Below are positions 8,654 through 16,953 of a DNA stretch of 64,000 nt, one piece after another. The first letter of the stretch is position 1. The number at the start of each line of letters is the position of its first letter. This DNA is from an uncultured Clostridia bacterium (GTDB lineage Bacteria; Bacillota; Clostridia; TANB77; CAG-508): NCBI GenBank assembly GCA_934167095.1, contig CAKPKE010000002.1, positions 62,001-126,000 on the forward strand, read 5' to 3'. The notes below the pieces were generated by a model that was given only the letters and a program-made list of their open reading frames with translations, ran no database searches and was not told the DNA's origin. The translations under genes were made by a program, and so were the position numbers.

Positions 8654-10057
8654 ATGATGTGTTTAAAATGTAAATACATTATACAAGAAATAAAAATGAA
8701 GGTAGGCTTTGTTTCACTAGGTTGTAGCAAAAATTTAATTGATACAGAAATGATGATAGGAGTATTTAAAAACAATAACTTTACTATAGTTGCAGATCCT
8801 GCAGAAGCTGAAGTAATTGTTGTAAACACATGTGGTTTTATAGAATCAGCAAAAGAAGAAGCAATAAACACTATTTTAGAGATGGCTGAATATAAAAAAA
8901 TAGGAAAGTGCAAAATATTAGTTGCAACAGGTTGCTTAGTTGAAAGATATAAAGATGAACTGGAAAAAGCAATTCCAGAAGTTGATATTTTCTTAAAATA
9001 TAGTGATTATGCAGAAGAAAAAGGAAAATCTGCAGAAATATTTGCAAATGTATTAGAAAGAATATATGCAAAATATCAAAATGAAAATAATCAAAAGACT
9101 GAAAATACAGAACTTAACTTTATGGATAGAGTTGTAACTACAGGAAAAAATTATGCATACTTAAGAATTGCAGAGGGCTGTAGCAATAGATGCACATACT
9201 GTGCAATTCCTAACATTAGAGGAAGTTTTGTCAGCAGAAAAATTGAAGATATTATAGAAGAGGCTAAAAAACTTGTTGCAAGTGGAAGAAGAGAATTAAT
9301 TATTATTGCTCAAGATACATCTAAATATGGAAAAGATATTTATGGAGAAGCAAAACTTGCCGAGCTTCTAAGCAAACTTTGCAAAATCGAAGATTTAAAA
9401 TGGATAAGATTTTTATATTGCTATCCAGAAGATATAACAGATGAGCTAATAAAAGTTGTAAAAGAAAATGATAAAATATGCAAATATTTTGATATTCCAG
9501 TTCAACATATATCAGATAAGATTTTAAAAAGAATGAATAGAAAAACAACAAGTGATAGTATAAAAGAAAAAATTGCAAAACTAAGAGAGCAAATTCCCGG
9601 AGTGGTTATAAGAACAACGGTTATGGTTGGTTTTCCTGGTGAAGATGAAGAAGACTTTAAAAAACTATATGATTTCATAAAAGAAACAAAATTTGAAAAA
9701 TTAGGAGCTTTTTCATATTCAAAGGAAGAAGGAACTCCAGCAGCAACCTTTAAAGATCAAATTCATCCTATGACAAAAAAATCTAGATACAATAAAATAA
9801 TGAAATTACAAAACGAAATTTCAAAAGAAATCGAAAAAAATCTTATAGGTAAAAAAGTTGAAATATTAATAGAAGGAATAACAAGTGATGAAAAATACTA
9901 TGTTGGAAGATCTTATATGGATGTTCCTGATATAGATGGATTGGCATATATAAAAGTTCAAGATAATACAATAGATAGAGATTTAATAGGACAATATGTT
10001 AATGCTAAAATAGTAGATACTAAAGACTATGATATAATTTGTGAAGAAGAAAGGTAA
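8654..10057 (+). CDS. rimO: Ribosomal protein S12 methylthiotransferase RimO
   Basis: Radical-SAM enzyme that adds a methylthio group to Asp of ribosomal protein S12. The N-terminal UPF0004 domain has SLGCSKNLIDTE and NTCGFI cysteines, the radical-SAM core has EGCSNRCTYCAIP (CxxxCxxC), and a C-terminal TRAM domain starts near residue 395. Length is 467. The start at 8654 has an aaaggag site 3 bases away and gives a 14-residue extension before the usual MKVGFVSLGC start; the ATG at 8696 lacks a ribosome-binding site. It follows dnaE by 18 bases and precedes radA by 9, so it is in the same operon. Confidence 0.95.
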   Translation: MMCLKCKYIIQEIKMKVGFVSLGCSKNLIDTEMMIGVFKNNNFTIVADPAEAEVIVVNTCGFIESAKEEAINTILEMAEYKKIGKCKILVATGCLVERYKDELEKAIPEVDIFLKYSDYAEEKGKSAEIFANVLERIYAKYQNENNQKTENTELNFMDRVVTTGKNYAYLRIAEGCSNRCTYCAIPNIRGSFVSRKIEDIIEEAKKLVASGRRELIIIAQDTSKYGKDIYGEAKLAELLSKLCKIEDLKWIRFLYCYPEDITDELIKVVKENDKICKYFDIPVQHISDKILKRMNRKTTSDSIKEKIAKLREQIPGVVIRTTVMVGFPGEDEEDFKKLYDFIKETKFEKLGAFSYSKEEGTPAATFKDQIHPMTKKSRYNKIMKLQNEISKEIEKNLIGKKVEILIEGITSDEKYYVGRSYMDVPDIDGLAYIKVQDNTIDRDLIGQYVNAKIVDTKDYDIICEEER

Positions 10058-10066
10058 AACTTTAAT

Positions 10067-11441
10067 ATGGCAAAAGCAAAAACAGTTTTTTGTTGCAATG
10101 AATGTGGATATGAGTCACCAAAATGGCTAGGAAGATGTCCTGCCTGTGGTGCTTGGAATACATTTTTTGAGCAAAAAGTAGTAGAAACAAAAGGAACGAT
10201 GTCGTCAAAGGCTCAAGCAAAGGAAAAAGTAAGTCCTCAAATACTAGATAATGTAATTGGAAAAAATGAATCTAGAACAGATACAGGAATAGGCGAATTA
10301 AATAGAGTATTAGGTGGTGGAATTGTAAATGGTTCACTAGTATTACTAGGTGGTGAGCCAGGAATTGGAAAATCAACTCTAATACTAGAACTATGTGATA
10401 AAATAACTGGAACAGGTAAGGTTTTATATGTGTCTGGAGAGGAATCGGCAGAACAGGTAAAAATAAGAGCTGATAGACTTGGAATAAAAAATACAAATAT
10501 TATGTTTTTAGGTGAAACAGATATTGATGTAATTGAAGAAACAATTTTAGCAATGAATCCTAAACTTGTAATAATAGATTCTATTCAAACTATGTATTCA
10601 GATGAAATAACATCTGCTGCAGGCACTGTTAGTCAAGTAAGAGAAATAACTGCAAGAATAATGAGAATAAGTAAGGGACATGGTATAACAACAATAATAA
10701 TTGGACATGTTACAAAAGACGGAAATATAGCAGGACCAAGGGTGTTGGAACACATGGTTGATACTGTTTTATATCTTGAAGGTGAAAGATATTTTTCTTA
10801 TAGAATATTAAGAAGTGTAAAAAATAGATTTGGTTCAACAAACGAAGTTGGAATGTTTGAAATGAAAAATGAAGGTATGGTAGAAATAAAAAATCCTTCG
10901 CAAATATTAATTTCAGAAAGAAGTGACAATCCAGCGGGTTCAATTGTAGTTGCAAGCATGGAAGGAACAAGACCACTTCTAATAGAACTTCAAGCTTTAA
11001 CTACGCCTAGTGTATATGGAATGCCTAGAAGAACAGCAAATGGACTAGACTATAATAGACTTACAATGTTAATTGCTGTGCTTGAAAAGAAAGCAAGTAT
11101 ACCTCTTGGTTCTCAAGATGTATATTTAAATGTTGTAAGTGGAATTAGATTAATTGAACCAGCAGTCGACTTAGGCACAGTGCTAGTTGTTGCATCAAGC
11201 TTTAGAAATACACCTATTTCTAAAGGATTAGTAGCTATTGGTGAAGTTCGGCTTGACAGGAGAGGTAAGAGCTGTTAATATGATTGAAAAAAGAATTAAA
11301 GAAGCTGAAAAAATGGGATTTGATACATGCATAATTCCAGAAAATAACAAAAAAATGTTGAAAGATACATACAAAATGAATATAATAGGAGTGAAAAATA
11401 TAAGAGAAGCAATTCAAAAAGCAGGACTAAGTAATAACTAG
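10067..11441 (+). CDS. radA: DNA repair ATPase RadA, requires +1 frameshift at CGG
   Basis: RadA is a RecA-like branch-migration helicase of recombination. Domains: zinc finger (CNECGYESPKWLGRCPACGAW), Walker A GGEPGIGKST, the KNRFG motif and a Lon-like C-terminal domain. The zero frame stops at 11278 after an in-frame CGG (11249-11251). Dropping one base there gives ...GEV-GLTGEVRAV, exactly the conserved RadA sequence, and the frame continues 190 bases to a normal end at 11441 (AIQKAGLSNN). Everything on both sides of the shift is well conserved, so the gene does not look decayed. A zero-frame product would be 403 residues and lack the end of the Lon-like domain. disA follows, the usual radA-disA order. 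Confidence 0.9.
11249..11251 (+). other. In-frame CGG at the radA +1 frameshift
   Basis: Zero-frame GTT CGG CTT; the conserved protein needs GTT (C)GGC TTG, that is Val-Gly-Leu. It is the only in-frame CGG in radA. Confidence 0.85.
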
Positions 11442-11489
11442 AGATGTAAAGTGATATTTTAGATAATTGTTTTAAGGAGAAAATACAAA

Positions 11490-12560
11490 ATGGCAGTTGT
11501 TAATGACGAAATTTTAGATGTTTTAAAAATAATTGCACCTGGAACTGCAATAAGAGAAGGCCTTGAAAATATACTAAAGGCAAAAACAGGAGGTCTTATT
11601 GTAGTAGGTAATGGGGAAGAAGTTATGAAAATCGCTGATGGTGGATTTAATTTAGATATTGAATATTCACCAGCAAGATTATATGAACTTGCAAAAATGG
11701 ATGGTGCAATAATAATAAGCTCAGACCTAAAAAAAATTTTATTTGCAAATACTCAATTAATACCAGATTCATCAATATCAACTGTTGAAACTGGAACAAG
11801 ACATAGAACAGCTGAACGTACTGCAAAGCAAACAGGGGATTTAGTAATAAGTATATCTCAAAGAAGAAACATAATTACAATATTTAAAGGTTATGATAGA
11901 TATGTACTTGAGGATACATCAAAAGTTATTACAAAGGCAAATCAAGCATTACAAACTGCTGAAAAATACATGAAAGTATTTGATAATAAATTGAATTTAC
12001 TTAATGAATATGAATTTAATGATATAGTAACTCTAGAAAATGTAATAGTTTGTATTCAAAGAGCTGAAATGGTAATGAATGTTGCAGATGAAGTTCAAAA
12101 AGCAATATTTGAATTAGGAGAAGATGGACGTCTTTTAGAACTTCAATTAGAAGAACTTATAGGAAATCTAGAAAATGAAGAATTATTAATGATAAAAGAC
12201 TATGTGGTAGAAAATAAGAAAAGAACCGCTGAAAAAGTTTTCCAAGATATAAAAAAATTATCCTATGATGATTTAATGAAATCGCAAGTTATTGCAAAAT
12301 TATTAGGATACCAAGATTTTGATAATTATGATGAAGTAGGAGTATTTACAAAAGGATATAGAGTATTAAATAAAATACCAAGAATGCCAAGTAGTATAGT
12401 GGAAAATTTAGTAAAATCATTTAAGTCATTTCAACATATACTTGCAGCTGATATTCCAAGACTTGACGAAGTAGATGGAATTGGTGAAGTTCGTGCAAGA
12501 ACAATAAAACAATCACTTCGTAGAATGCAAGAACAGTTTGTATTTGATAATGAGATATAG
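11490..12560 (+). CDS. disA: DNA integrity scanning diadenylate cyclase DisA
   Basis: Makes c-di-AMP from two ATP and scans DNA for branched structures. The 356-residue protein has the N-terminal DAC domain with KMDGAIIIS (DGA motif) and TGTRHRTAER (RHR motif), a helical linker, and a C-terminal HhH DNA-binding domain (DEVDGIGEVRARTIKQSL). All catalytic residues are visible. The ribosome-binding site aaggag precedes the ATG at 9-10 bases. It follows radA by 48 bases. RadA is known in Bacillus to modulate DisA activity. A second c-di-AMP synthase, cdaA, lies at 41998-42927. Confidence 0.96.
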   Translation: MAVVNDEILDVLKIIAPGTAIREGLENILKAKTGGLIVVGNGEEVMKIADGGFNLDIEYSPARLYELAKMDGAIIISSDLKKILFANTQLIPDSSISTVETGTRHRTAERTAKQTGDLVISISQRRNIITIFKGYDRYVLEDTSKVITKANQALQTAEKYMKVFDNKLNLLNEYEFNDIVTLENVIVCIQRAEMVMNVADEVQKAIFELGEDGRLLELQLEELIGNLENEELLMIKDYVVENKKRTAEKVFQDIKKLSYDDLMKSQVIAKLLGYQDFDNYDEVGVFTKGYRVLNKIPRMPSSIVENLVKSFKSFQHILAADIPRLDEVDGIGEVRARTIKQSLRRMQEQFVFDNEI

Positions 12561-12562
12561 CA

Positions 12563-12591
12563 TTGACAAATTAGTGTAAAAATGTTATTAA
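12563..12591 (+). promoter_or_regulatory. Promoter for the cyclophilin gene
   Basis: TTGACA (12563-12568), 17-base spacer, TATTAA (12586-12591), starting 2 bases after the disA stop. Confidence 0.6.
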
Positions 12592-12646
12592 TATATGGCA
12601 AAAGAAAATAAAGGGAAATTTATTTTAAAGAAAAGGAAGATAAAAA

Positions 12647-13423
12647 ATGAAAACATTTTGGAAAATAGTATTAATAATTTTAATAATAGCTGCAGTAGTT
12701 GGCATTGCAAGCGTAGGATATGGATTCTATTTAAAGGCTACAAGAAAAATTCAAAATCCAGTAGCTACAATAGAGGTACAAGATTATGGAACTATAAAAG
12801 TTGAACTTTATCCAGACATGGCTCCAAATACAGTTTCAAACTTTATAGCTTTAGCTAATAATGGATTTTATGATAATTTAACATTTCACAGAATTGTAAA
12901 AGGATTTATGATTCAAGGCGGAGATAAAACAGGAGATGGAACTGGCTCTCCATCATTGAGTGATTTAAAGGAAGTTAGCTCTTCAGAAGATAAAAAATAT
13001 GCAATAAAAGGTGAATTTATAGCAAATAATTATTCAAAAAATAATATGAAATTTGAAAGAGGCGTAATTGCAATGGCTCGTTCAGATTATAGTAGTTTAA
13101 GCTCATCTTTAACAACAACAGGTTATAATTCAGCTGGTTCTCAATTCTTTATTATGCATGAAGATAATTTTAATTTAAACGGATTATATGCAGCCTTTGG
13201 AAAAGTAATAGAAGGAATGGATGTTGTTGATAAAATTGCAGAAACAGAAGTAAAACCTGCAGAAAGTGAAAAAGATGAAGCATCAACACCAGTAAATGCA
13301 CCAGTAATAACAAAAATAACTGTTGAAACTTATGGAGTTGATTATGGATTGCCAGAAACAAATGACACATTTGATTATTATAGTTGGCTAATGAAACAAT
13401 ATAATAATAAGTCATCAAAGTAA
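12647..13423 (+). CDS. Membrane-anchored cyclophilin-type peptidyl-prolyl isomerase
   Basis: A 258-residue protein: an N-terminal signal anchor (about residues 5-28, IVLIILIIAAVVGIASVGYGF), then a cyclophilin domain with TVSNFIALANNGFYDNLTFHRIVKGFMIQGGD, the canonical active-site Arg/Phe region. A conserved SAGSQFFIMHED segment follows at about 165. It should accelerate prolyl isomerisation of exported proteins on the outer face of the membrane. No lipobox Cys is visible, so anchoring is by the helix. The start has an aaaggaag site. A terminator lies at 13588-13624. Confidence 0.9.
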   Translation: MKTFWKIVLIILIIAAVVGIASVGYGFYLKATRKIQNPVATIEVQDYGTIKVELYPDMAPNTVSNFIALANNGFYDNLTFHRIVKGFMIQGGDKTGDGTGSPSLSDLKEVSSSEDKKYAIKGEFIANNYSKNNMKFERGVIAMARSDYSSLSSSLTTTGYNSAGSQFFIMHEDNFNLNGLYAAFGKVIEGMDVVDKIAETEVKPAESEKDEASTPVNAPVITKITVETYGVDYGLPETNDTFDYYSWLMKQYNNKSSK

Positions 13424-13587
13424 AACAACTAATATAGAAGATAATCAGTTTAAAGTAAAAATGTAAAAAATAAATTTAAAATAAGTAAATACTAATTAAA
13501 TAGTATAAAATTAAAATTTAGTAAATTTGTAAAAAAATGAAAAAAGAAAATTTAGTTAGTTTAAATAAAATATAAATGGATAACATA

Positions 13588-13624
13588 ATAGCAAGTAATT
13601 TTTTAAATTATTTGCTATTTTTTA
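13588..13624 (+). terminator. Rho-independent terminator upstream of spoIVB
   Basis: Stem atagcaa-taatt paired with aatta-ttgctat (13588-13600 with 13605-13617, small mismatch), followed by a T-run. The rest of the 278-base spacer is very AT-rich and shows nothing else. Confidence 0.7.
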
Positions 13625-13701
13625 TGTGTGAGATATGAATACTTAGAATTTAGAAAATTAAAAGCAAATTTTTGTCTATTCAACTTTGGAGGTGATAAAA
13701 A

Positions 13702-14925
13702 ATTAAAAAAATATTTAAAGTATCATTAATAAGTATATTATTAGTCTTTTATATTTATTTATGCGCAATAATTTCAATTCCTAATAGAATTGTATTATTT
13801 GAAGGCGAAAATCTTAATTTTAAGATAATAAAAGGTTTAAATATAAGTTTGCAAAAAGAGTATGAAACTGCTCTTACATCATCTAATTTGACAAATAAAA
13901 TATCTAATGGTACTGGAAATAAGAAAGCTAACTTAGAATTATTTAGCAAAATACCGATTAAACAAATTGACGTAGATATAATAAAAAAAACAACAGTAAT
14001 TCCTTTAGGAAATGCAATAGGAATGAAACTATATACAAAAGGCGTATTGGTAGTTGGAATGTCACAAATAAATTCAGATGATGGAAAAACAGTTAAACCG
14101 TATGAAAATTCTGGAATAGAAGAAGGGGACACAATAGTTGCAGTAGATGGCGAAAATATAGAAAATACAGAAGAACTAATAAATAAACTAAACGAGTCCA
14201 ATGGAAATGAAATAAATGTAGAATATATAAAAGATAATAAAACAATGCAGGCGAGCATTACGCCTGTTAAGTCAAAAGATTCTTATAAAATAGGTTTGTG
14301 GGTTAGAGATACTCAGGCAGGTGTTGGAACGGCAACATTTTATGAGCCATCAACTAATAAATTTATGACATTGGGACATGGAATAACAGACATTGATACC
14401 GGGAAGATTGTAAATATAGCAAATGGAGAGCTGGTAACTGCTAATATAATTTCAATTGTAAAAGGAGAAAAAGGAAATCCTGGTGAAATATTAGGAACAA
14501 TTAATAATGAAAATTCAATAGGCAAAATTGAAAACAATACATCTTTTGGAGTATATGGACAAGTGAAAAATAATACTTACTTAAACAAATCAGATGAAAT
14601 GGAAGTTGCAAGTAGAAATGAAATAAAAGAAGGGAAAGCAAAAATTCTATGCCAGCTTGACAATTCAGGAGTAAAGGAATATGAAATAGAAATCGAAAAG
14701 ATTTATATAAATAATAATGAAAACAATAAAAGTATGCTAATAAAAGTAACTGATCAAAATTTGTTAAATTTGACAGGTGGAATTATACAAGGAATGAGCG
14801 GTTCACCAATAATACAAAGTGGAAAATTCGTAGGAGCAATAACAAGTGTTTTAGTAAATGACCCTCAGCAAGGCTATGGTGTGTTTGGAGATATATTAAT
14901 AAAGCAAATGCGAGAGGCAAAATAA
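13702..14925 (+). CDS. spoIVB: SpoIVB-like sporulation serine peptidase (S55), probable ATT start
   Basis: SpoIVB is secreted by the forespore and triggers pro-sigma-K processing. A PDZ domain (SGIEEGDTIVAVDGENIENTEEL) is preceded by VIPLGNAIGMKLYTKGVLVVG. The S55 domain has the His motif LGHGITD and the Ser motif GMSGSPI near the C-terminus. The first ordinary start codon (TTG, 13849) would remove the signal anchor. In-frame codons back to 13702 encode IKKIFKVSLISILLVFYIYL, a good signal anchor, and a perfect ggaggtgat site lies 9 bases before an ATT at 13702. I infer initiation at ATT, as known for infC. Length is then about 408, normal for SpoIVB. Confidence 0.85.
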   Translation: MKKIFKVSLISILLVFYIYLCAIISIPNRIVLFEGENLNFKIIKGLNISLQKEYETALTSSNLTNKISNGTGNKKANLELFSKIPIKQIDVDIIKKTTVIPLGNAIGMKLYTKGVLVVGMSQINSDDGKTVKPYENSGIEEGDTIVAVDGENIENTEELINKLNESNGNEINVEYIKDNKTMQASITPVKSKDSYKIGLWVRDTQAGVGTATFYEPSTNKFMTLGHGITDIDTGKIVNIANGELVTANIISIVKGEKGNPGEILGTINNENSIGKIENNTSFGVYGQVKNNTYLNKSDEMEVASRNEIKEGKAKILCQLDNSGVKEYEIEIEKIYINNNENNKSMLIKVTDQNLLNLTGGIIQGMSGSPIIQSGKFVGAITSVLVNDPQQGYGVFGDILIKQMREAK

Positions 14926-14975
14926 AAATATAATAAAATAGTAATTTATATTGTTATAATCTTTAAAATATTTCG

Positions 14976-15015
14976 TCAAGTGAAAAGTTAAATGCAATTC
15001 TGTAAAGTAAATGCA
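14976..15015 (+). repeat. 40-bp direct repeat, copy 1
   Basis: Matches 15167-15206 at 38 of 40 positions by eye. Each copy contains two aaatgca tails (agttaaatgca and agtaaatgca). A degenerate partial copy is at about 16834-16860, and tgtaaagttaaatgc recurs at the 60364-60369 promoter region. Confidence 0.75.
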
Positions 15016-15032
15016 TCTTTAAAATATTTAAT

Positions 15033-15079
15033 CAAGAAGCAAAATAAGTATTGCTTCTTGCATACATATATGCTATAAT
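15033..15079 (+). promoter_or_regulatory. Hairpin overlapping a promoter in the spoIVB-tRNA spacer
   Basis: A perfect 10-bp inverted repeat, caagaagcaa/ttgcttcttg (15033-15042 with 15051-15060), overlaps TTGCTT (15051-15056), which is 17 bases from TATAAT (15074-15079). The putative promoter points to the tRNA cluster; no coding frame follows it. The 369-base spacer 14926-15294 otherwise holds only the two direct repeats and the tRNA promoter. Confidence 0.5.
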
Positions 15080-15166
15080 ACGGTTGTTGGTATATTAAAA
15101 CTAAAGTGTTTATTGTACACACAGATATATTTGTATTATTTATTAAATTAAACATTAAAATGTTCA

Positions 15167-15206
15167 TCAAGTAAAAAGTTAAATGCAATTTTGTAAAGTA
15201 AATGCA
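15167..15206 (+). repeat. 40-bp direct repeat, copy 2
   Basis: Second copy of the repeat at 14976-15015, about 190 bases downstream and just before the tRNA promoter. Confidence 0.75.
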
Positions 15207-15244
15207 AGTTATATTAAAAAAATTAAAAAAAATTTAAAAAAGTG

Positions 15245-15273
15245 TTGACAAAAATAATAATATTTAGTATACT
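15245..15273 (+). promoter_or_regulatory. Promoter of the Val-Asp-Phe tRNA cluster
   Basis: TTGACA (15245-15250), 17-base spacer, TATACT (15268-15273), 21 bases before the first tRNA. Confidence 0.75.
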
Positions 15274-15294
15274 AACATAGTCGAAAGAAAACAT

Positions 15295-15370
15295 GGTCGC
15301 TTAGCTCAGCTGGGAGAGCATCTGCCTTACAAGCAGGGGGTCATAGGTTCGAGCCCTATAGCGACCACCA
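15295..15370 (+). tRNA. tRNA-Val(UAC)
   Basis: Complete cloverleaf of 76 bases: acceptor ggtcgct/agcgacc, anticodon TAC in loop cttacaa, T-loop ggttcgagcc, CCA encoded. Confidence 0.95.
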
Positions 15371-15379
15371 TTTTTTTAC

Positions 15380-15456
15380 GGCCTGGTAGTTCAGTTGGTT
15401 AGAACGCTAGCCTGTCACGCTAGAGGTCGACGGTTCGAGCCCGTTCCAGGTCGCCA
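15380..15456 (+). tRNA. tRNA-Asp(GUC)
   Basis: Complete cloverleaf of 77 bases: acceptor ggcctgg/ccaggtc, anticodon GTC in loop ctgtcac, CCA encoded. Confidence 0.95.
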
Positions 15457-15477
15457 TTTTTTTATTAATAATAATTT

Positions 15478-15553
15478 GCCTCGATAGCTCAGTTGGTAGA
15501 GCAAAGGACTGAAAATCCTTGTGTCACTGGTTCGATTCCAGTTCGAGGCACCA
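15478..15553 (+). tRNA. tRNA-Phe(GAA)
   Basis: Complete cloverleaf of 76 bases: acceptor gcctcga/tcgaggc, anticodon GAA in loop ctgaaaa, CCA encoded. Confidence 0.95.
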
Positions 15554-15558
15554 TAAAG

Positions 15559-15590
15559 AAAAGCTCTGTTTTCGGAGCTTTTTTCGTTTT
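15559..15590 (+). terminator. Terminator of the tRNA cluster
   Basis: Stem aagctc/gagctt (15561-15566 with 15575-15580) followed by a T-run. Confidence 0.8.
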
Positions 15591-15645
15591 TTTATAAATT
15601 ATCTTGTTAAGTATTTAGATCTTACAATCTAATAAAATGTTATTA

Positions 15646-15674
15646 TTGAAAAAATAGCATATTTATAGTATTAT
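15646..15674 (+). promoter_or_regulatory. Promoter for the yqeG-like gene
   Basis: TTGAAA (15646-15651), 17-base spacer, TATTAT (15669-15674), 24 bases before the start. Confidence 0.5.
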
Positions 15675-15697
15675 AGAAGATAGTTAATGGAGGTTTT

Positions 15698-16219
15698 ATG
15701 AGCCCAGAAGAATTAGTTTATACATATATGATGAAAGTCACAAATAAAATATTAGAAAAAACAGTTATACCTGACAAATCTTATGAAGATGTAAAACAGA
15801 TAGACTTTAATGAACTTGCCAAAATGAAAGAAAAGTTTGGGCTAGAAGGAATTATTTTAGATATAGATGGAACTTTAAGAGAAGACATGAAAAAAATCGA
15901 TTATAGAAATGTAAAGTGGATTTTTAGATTAAAGAAAATGTTTAAGGTATGTATGGTTTCAAATGGAAAAGATCCTAATGTTCAAAAATTAGCCAACAAG
16001 CTAGGAATAACATATTATCCGTTTGCTTTTAAGCCACTAAAAAGAGGCTTTTTGGCTGCAACAAATCAAATGCAAGTAGACCCTAAAAATGTGCTTGTTG
16101 TTGGTGATGAATACTTAGCAGACATTGTAGGCGGAAAAAGAATGGGAATGAAAACAGCATTAATTAAAAACAAGAATGAAGAAGAGCAATCAAAAAGTAA
16201 AGAAATTGAAGATAGATAA
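15698..16219 (+). CDS. YqeG-family HAD phosphatase
   Basis: A 173-residue HAD hydrolase. Motif I is ILDIDGTLRED (near residue 54), motif II SNG with KDPNVQKLANKLGI, then FKPLKRGFL, and motif IV VVGDEYLADIVGGKRMGMKTALI. This layout is that of the YqeG family (IIIA-type HAD), common in Firmicutes; the closest characterised relatives are phosphatidylglycerophosphate phosphatases. Usual YqeG motif I is DxDNTL; here it is DIDGTL, as in most other HADs. The N-terminal 40 residues are amphipathic. Ribosome-binding site tggagg. It stands alone between the tRNAs and a foreign-looking gene. Confidence 0.85.
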   Translation: MSPEELVYTYMMKVTNKILEKTVIPDKSYEDVKQIDFNELAKMKEKFGLEGIILDIDGTLREDMKKIDYRNVKWIFRLKKMFKVCMVSNGKDPNVQKLANKLGITYYPFAFKPLKRGFLAATNQMQVDPKNVLVVGDEYLADIVGGKRMGMKTALIKNKNEEEQSKSKEIEDR

Positions 16220-16220
16220 A

Positions 16221-16249
16221 TTGACATAAAGAAAAATAAGATGTATAAT
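16221..16249 (+). promoter_or_regulatory. Consensus promoter of the 16306 cassette gene
   Basis: Perfect TTGACA (16221-16226), 17-base spacer, perfect TATAAT (16244-16249), beginning one base after the yqeG stop. Confidence 0.8.
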
Positions 16250-16278
16250 AAAAAACAGGCAATTTGTCTAATAAAATA

Positions 16279-16300
16279 GCACCGATTGGTGCAAGGAAGG
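16279..16300 (+). promoter_or_regulatory. Hairpin abutting the ribosome-binding site
   Basis: GCACC/GGTGC (16279-16283 with 16288-16292, loop gatt) touches the aaggaagg site (16293-16300) of the following gene and could tune its translation. Confidence 0.45.
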
Positions 16301-16305
16301 TTTTT

Positions 16306-16734
16306 ATGAAGAAAAAGCGGTACGATATTGGCCAGTTTAATGAAAGCTTCTTAAGGGAGCTGGCGTATGAAATGGTCAAGGCAGAATTTTTACTTGAGGA
16401 ACTCTTGGATTTATTAGATGAAATCCGGGTGCCGAACCAAATGGAACAGAGAAAAGAAGCATGGAAGAAAATCTGTGACATGAAGGATGTCATCTATACC
16501 GAAATCCAAAAGAACAAAAAGTTGGCAAAAGATGTCCAGGAAGTAATTATGGAAGTGAGGAGTGATAGAAATATTATTCGAGCTGATAATAGGGCATACT
16601 TTCAGATGCAAAAAGTTGAAGAGATGTATAATGCATTAGTTGATGCTGAAGCTTGTTTCGGGGACGAAATCACGGAAGAGGCTAGACGCAAAATCAAAGC
16701 AGAAAAGAAAAGGAGTATCGAAGAAGCATCATAA
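16306..16734 (+). CDS. Helical orphan protein, GC-richer cassette-type gene
   Basis: A 142-residue, charged, all-helical protein (MKKKRYDIGQFNESF...) with no domain I recognise. Long amphipathic stretches such as EFLLEELLDLLDEIR suggest a coiled coil. The start at 16306 is set by aaggaagg 5 bases upstream; an upstream in-frame TTG at 16264 has no site. Codon use is GC-richer than in neighbouring yqeG and mtaB. It has two in-frame CGG codons (16318-16320 and 16426-16428), and shifting frame at the first would stop after about 11 codons, so CGG must be read in frame here. It has its own consensus promoter, a hairpin before the ribosome-binding site and a strong terminator, which marks it as an acquired, self-contained unit. 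Confidence 0.7.
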   Translation: MKKKRYDIGQFNESFLRELAYEMVKAEFLLEELLDLLDEIRVPNQMEQRKEAWKKICDMKDVIYTEIQKNKKLAKDVQEVIMEVRSDRNIIRADNRAYFQMQKVEEMYNALVDAEACFGDEITEEARRKIKAEKKRSIEEAS

Positions 16735-16741
16735 TAATCTA

Positions 16742-16790
16742 AAAAGAACGGTTAAGTTCTTTTCCGCCTAAAAAGGCGGTTTCTTTTTTT
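16742..16790 (+). terminator. Terminator of the 16306 cassette gene
   Basis: Stem CCGCC/GGCGG (16764-16768 with 16775-16779) and T-rich tail to 16790, preceded by a second hairpin agaac/gttct. Confidence 0.85.
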
Positions 16791-16892
16791 AGAATTGTAA
16801 AAGTAAAATTGAAAAGTAAGTTTTGTAAAAATGTCAAGTAAAAAGTCAAATATAAATTTTTTATAAAAATAACACTTATACTATAATTAACA

Positions 16893-16921
16893 TTGATATT
16901 TAGGCAAAAAAGTGATAAAAT
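16893..16921 (+). promoter_or_regulatory. Promoter for mtaB-alaS
   Basis: TTGATA (16893-16898), 17-base spacer, TAAAAT (16916-16921). A degenerate copy of the 14976 repeat (tcaagtaaaaagtcaaat) lies just upstream at 16834. Confidence 0.55.
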
Positions 16922-16953
16922 ATAACAGAAATTTTTAGAAATGAGGAAAGAAA

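Noticed and set aside
12595..12804. 69-residue ORF overlapping the cyclophilin start
   Set aside because: Out of frame with the conserved cyclophilin; no ribosome-binding site.
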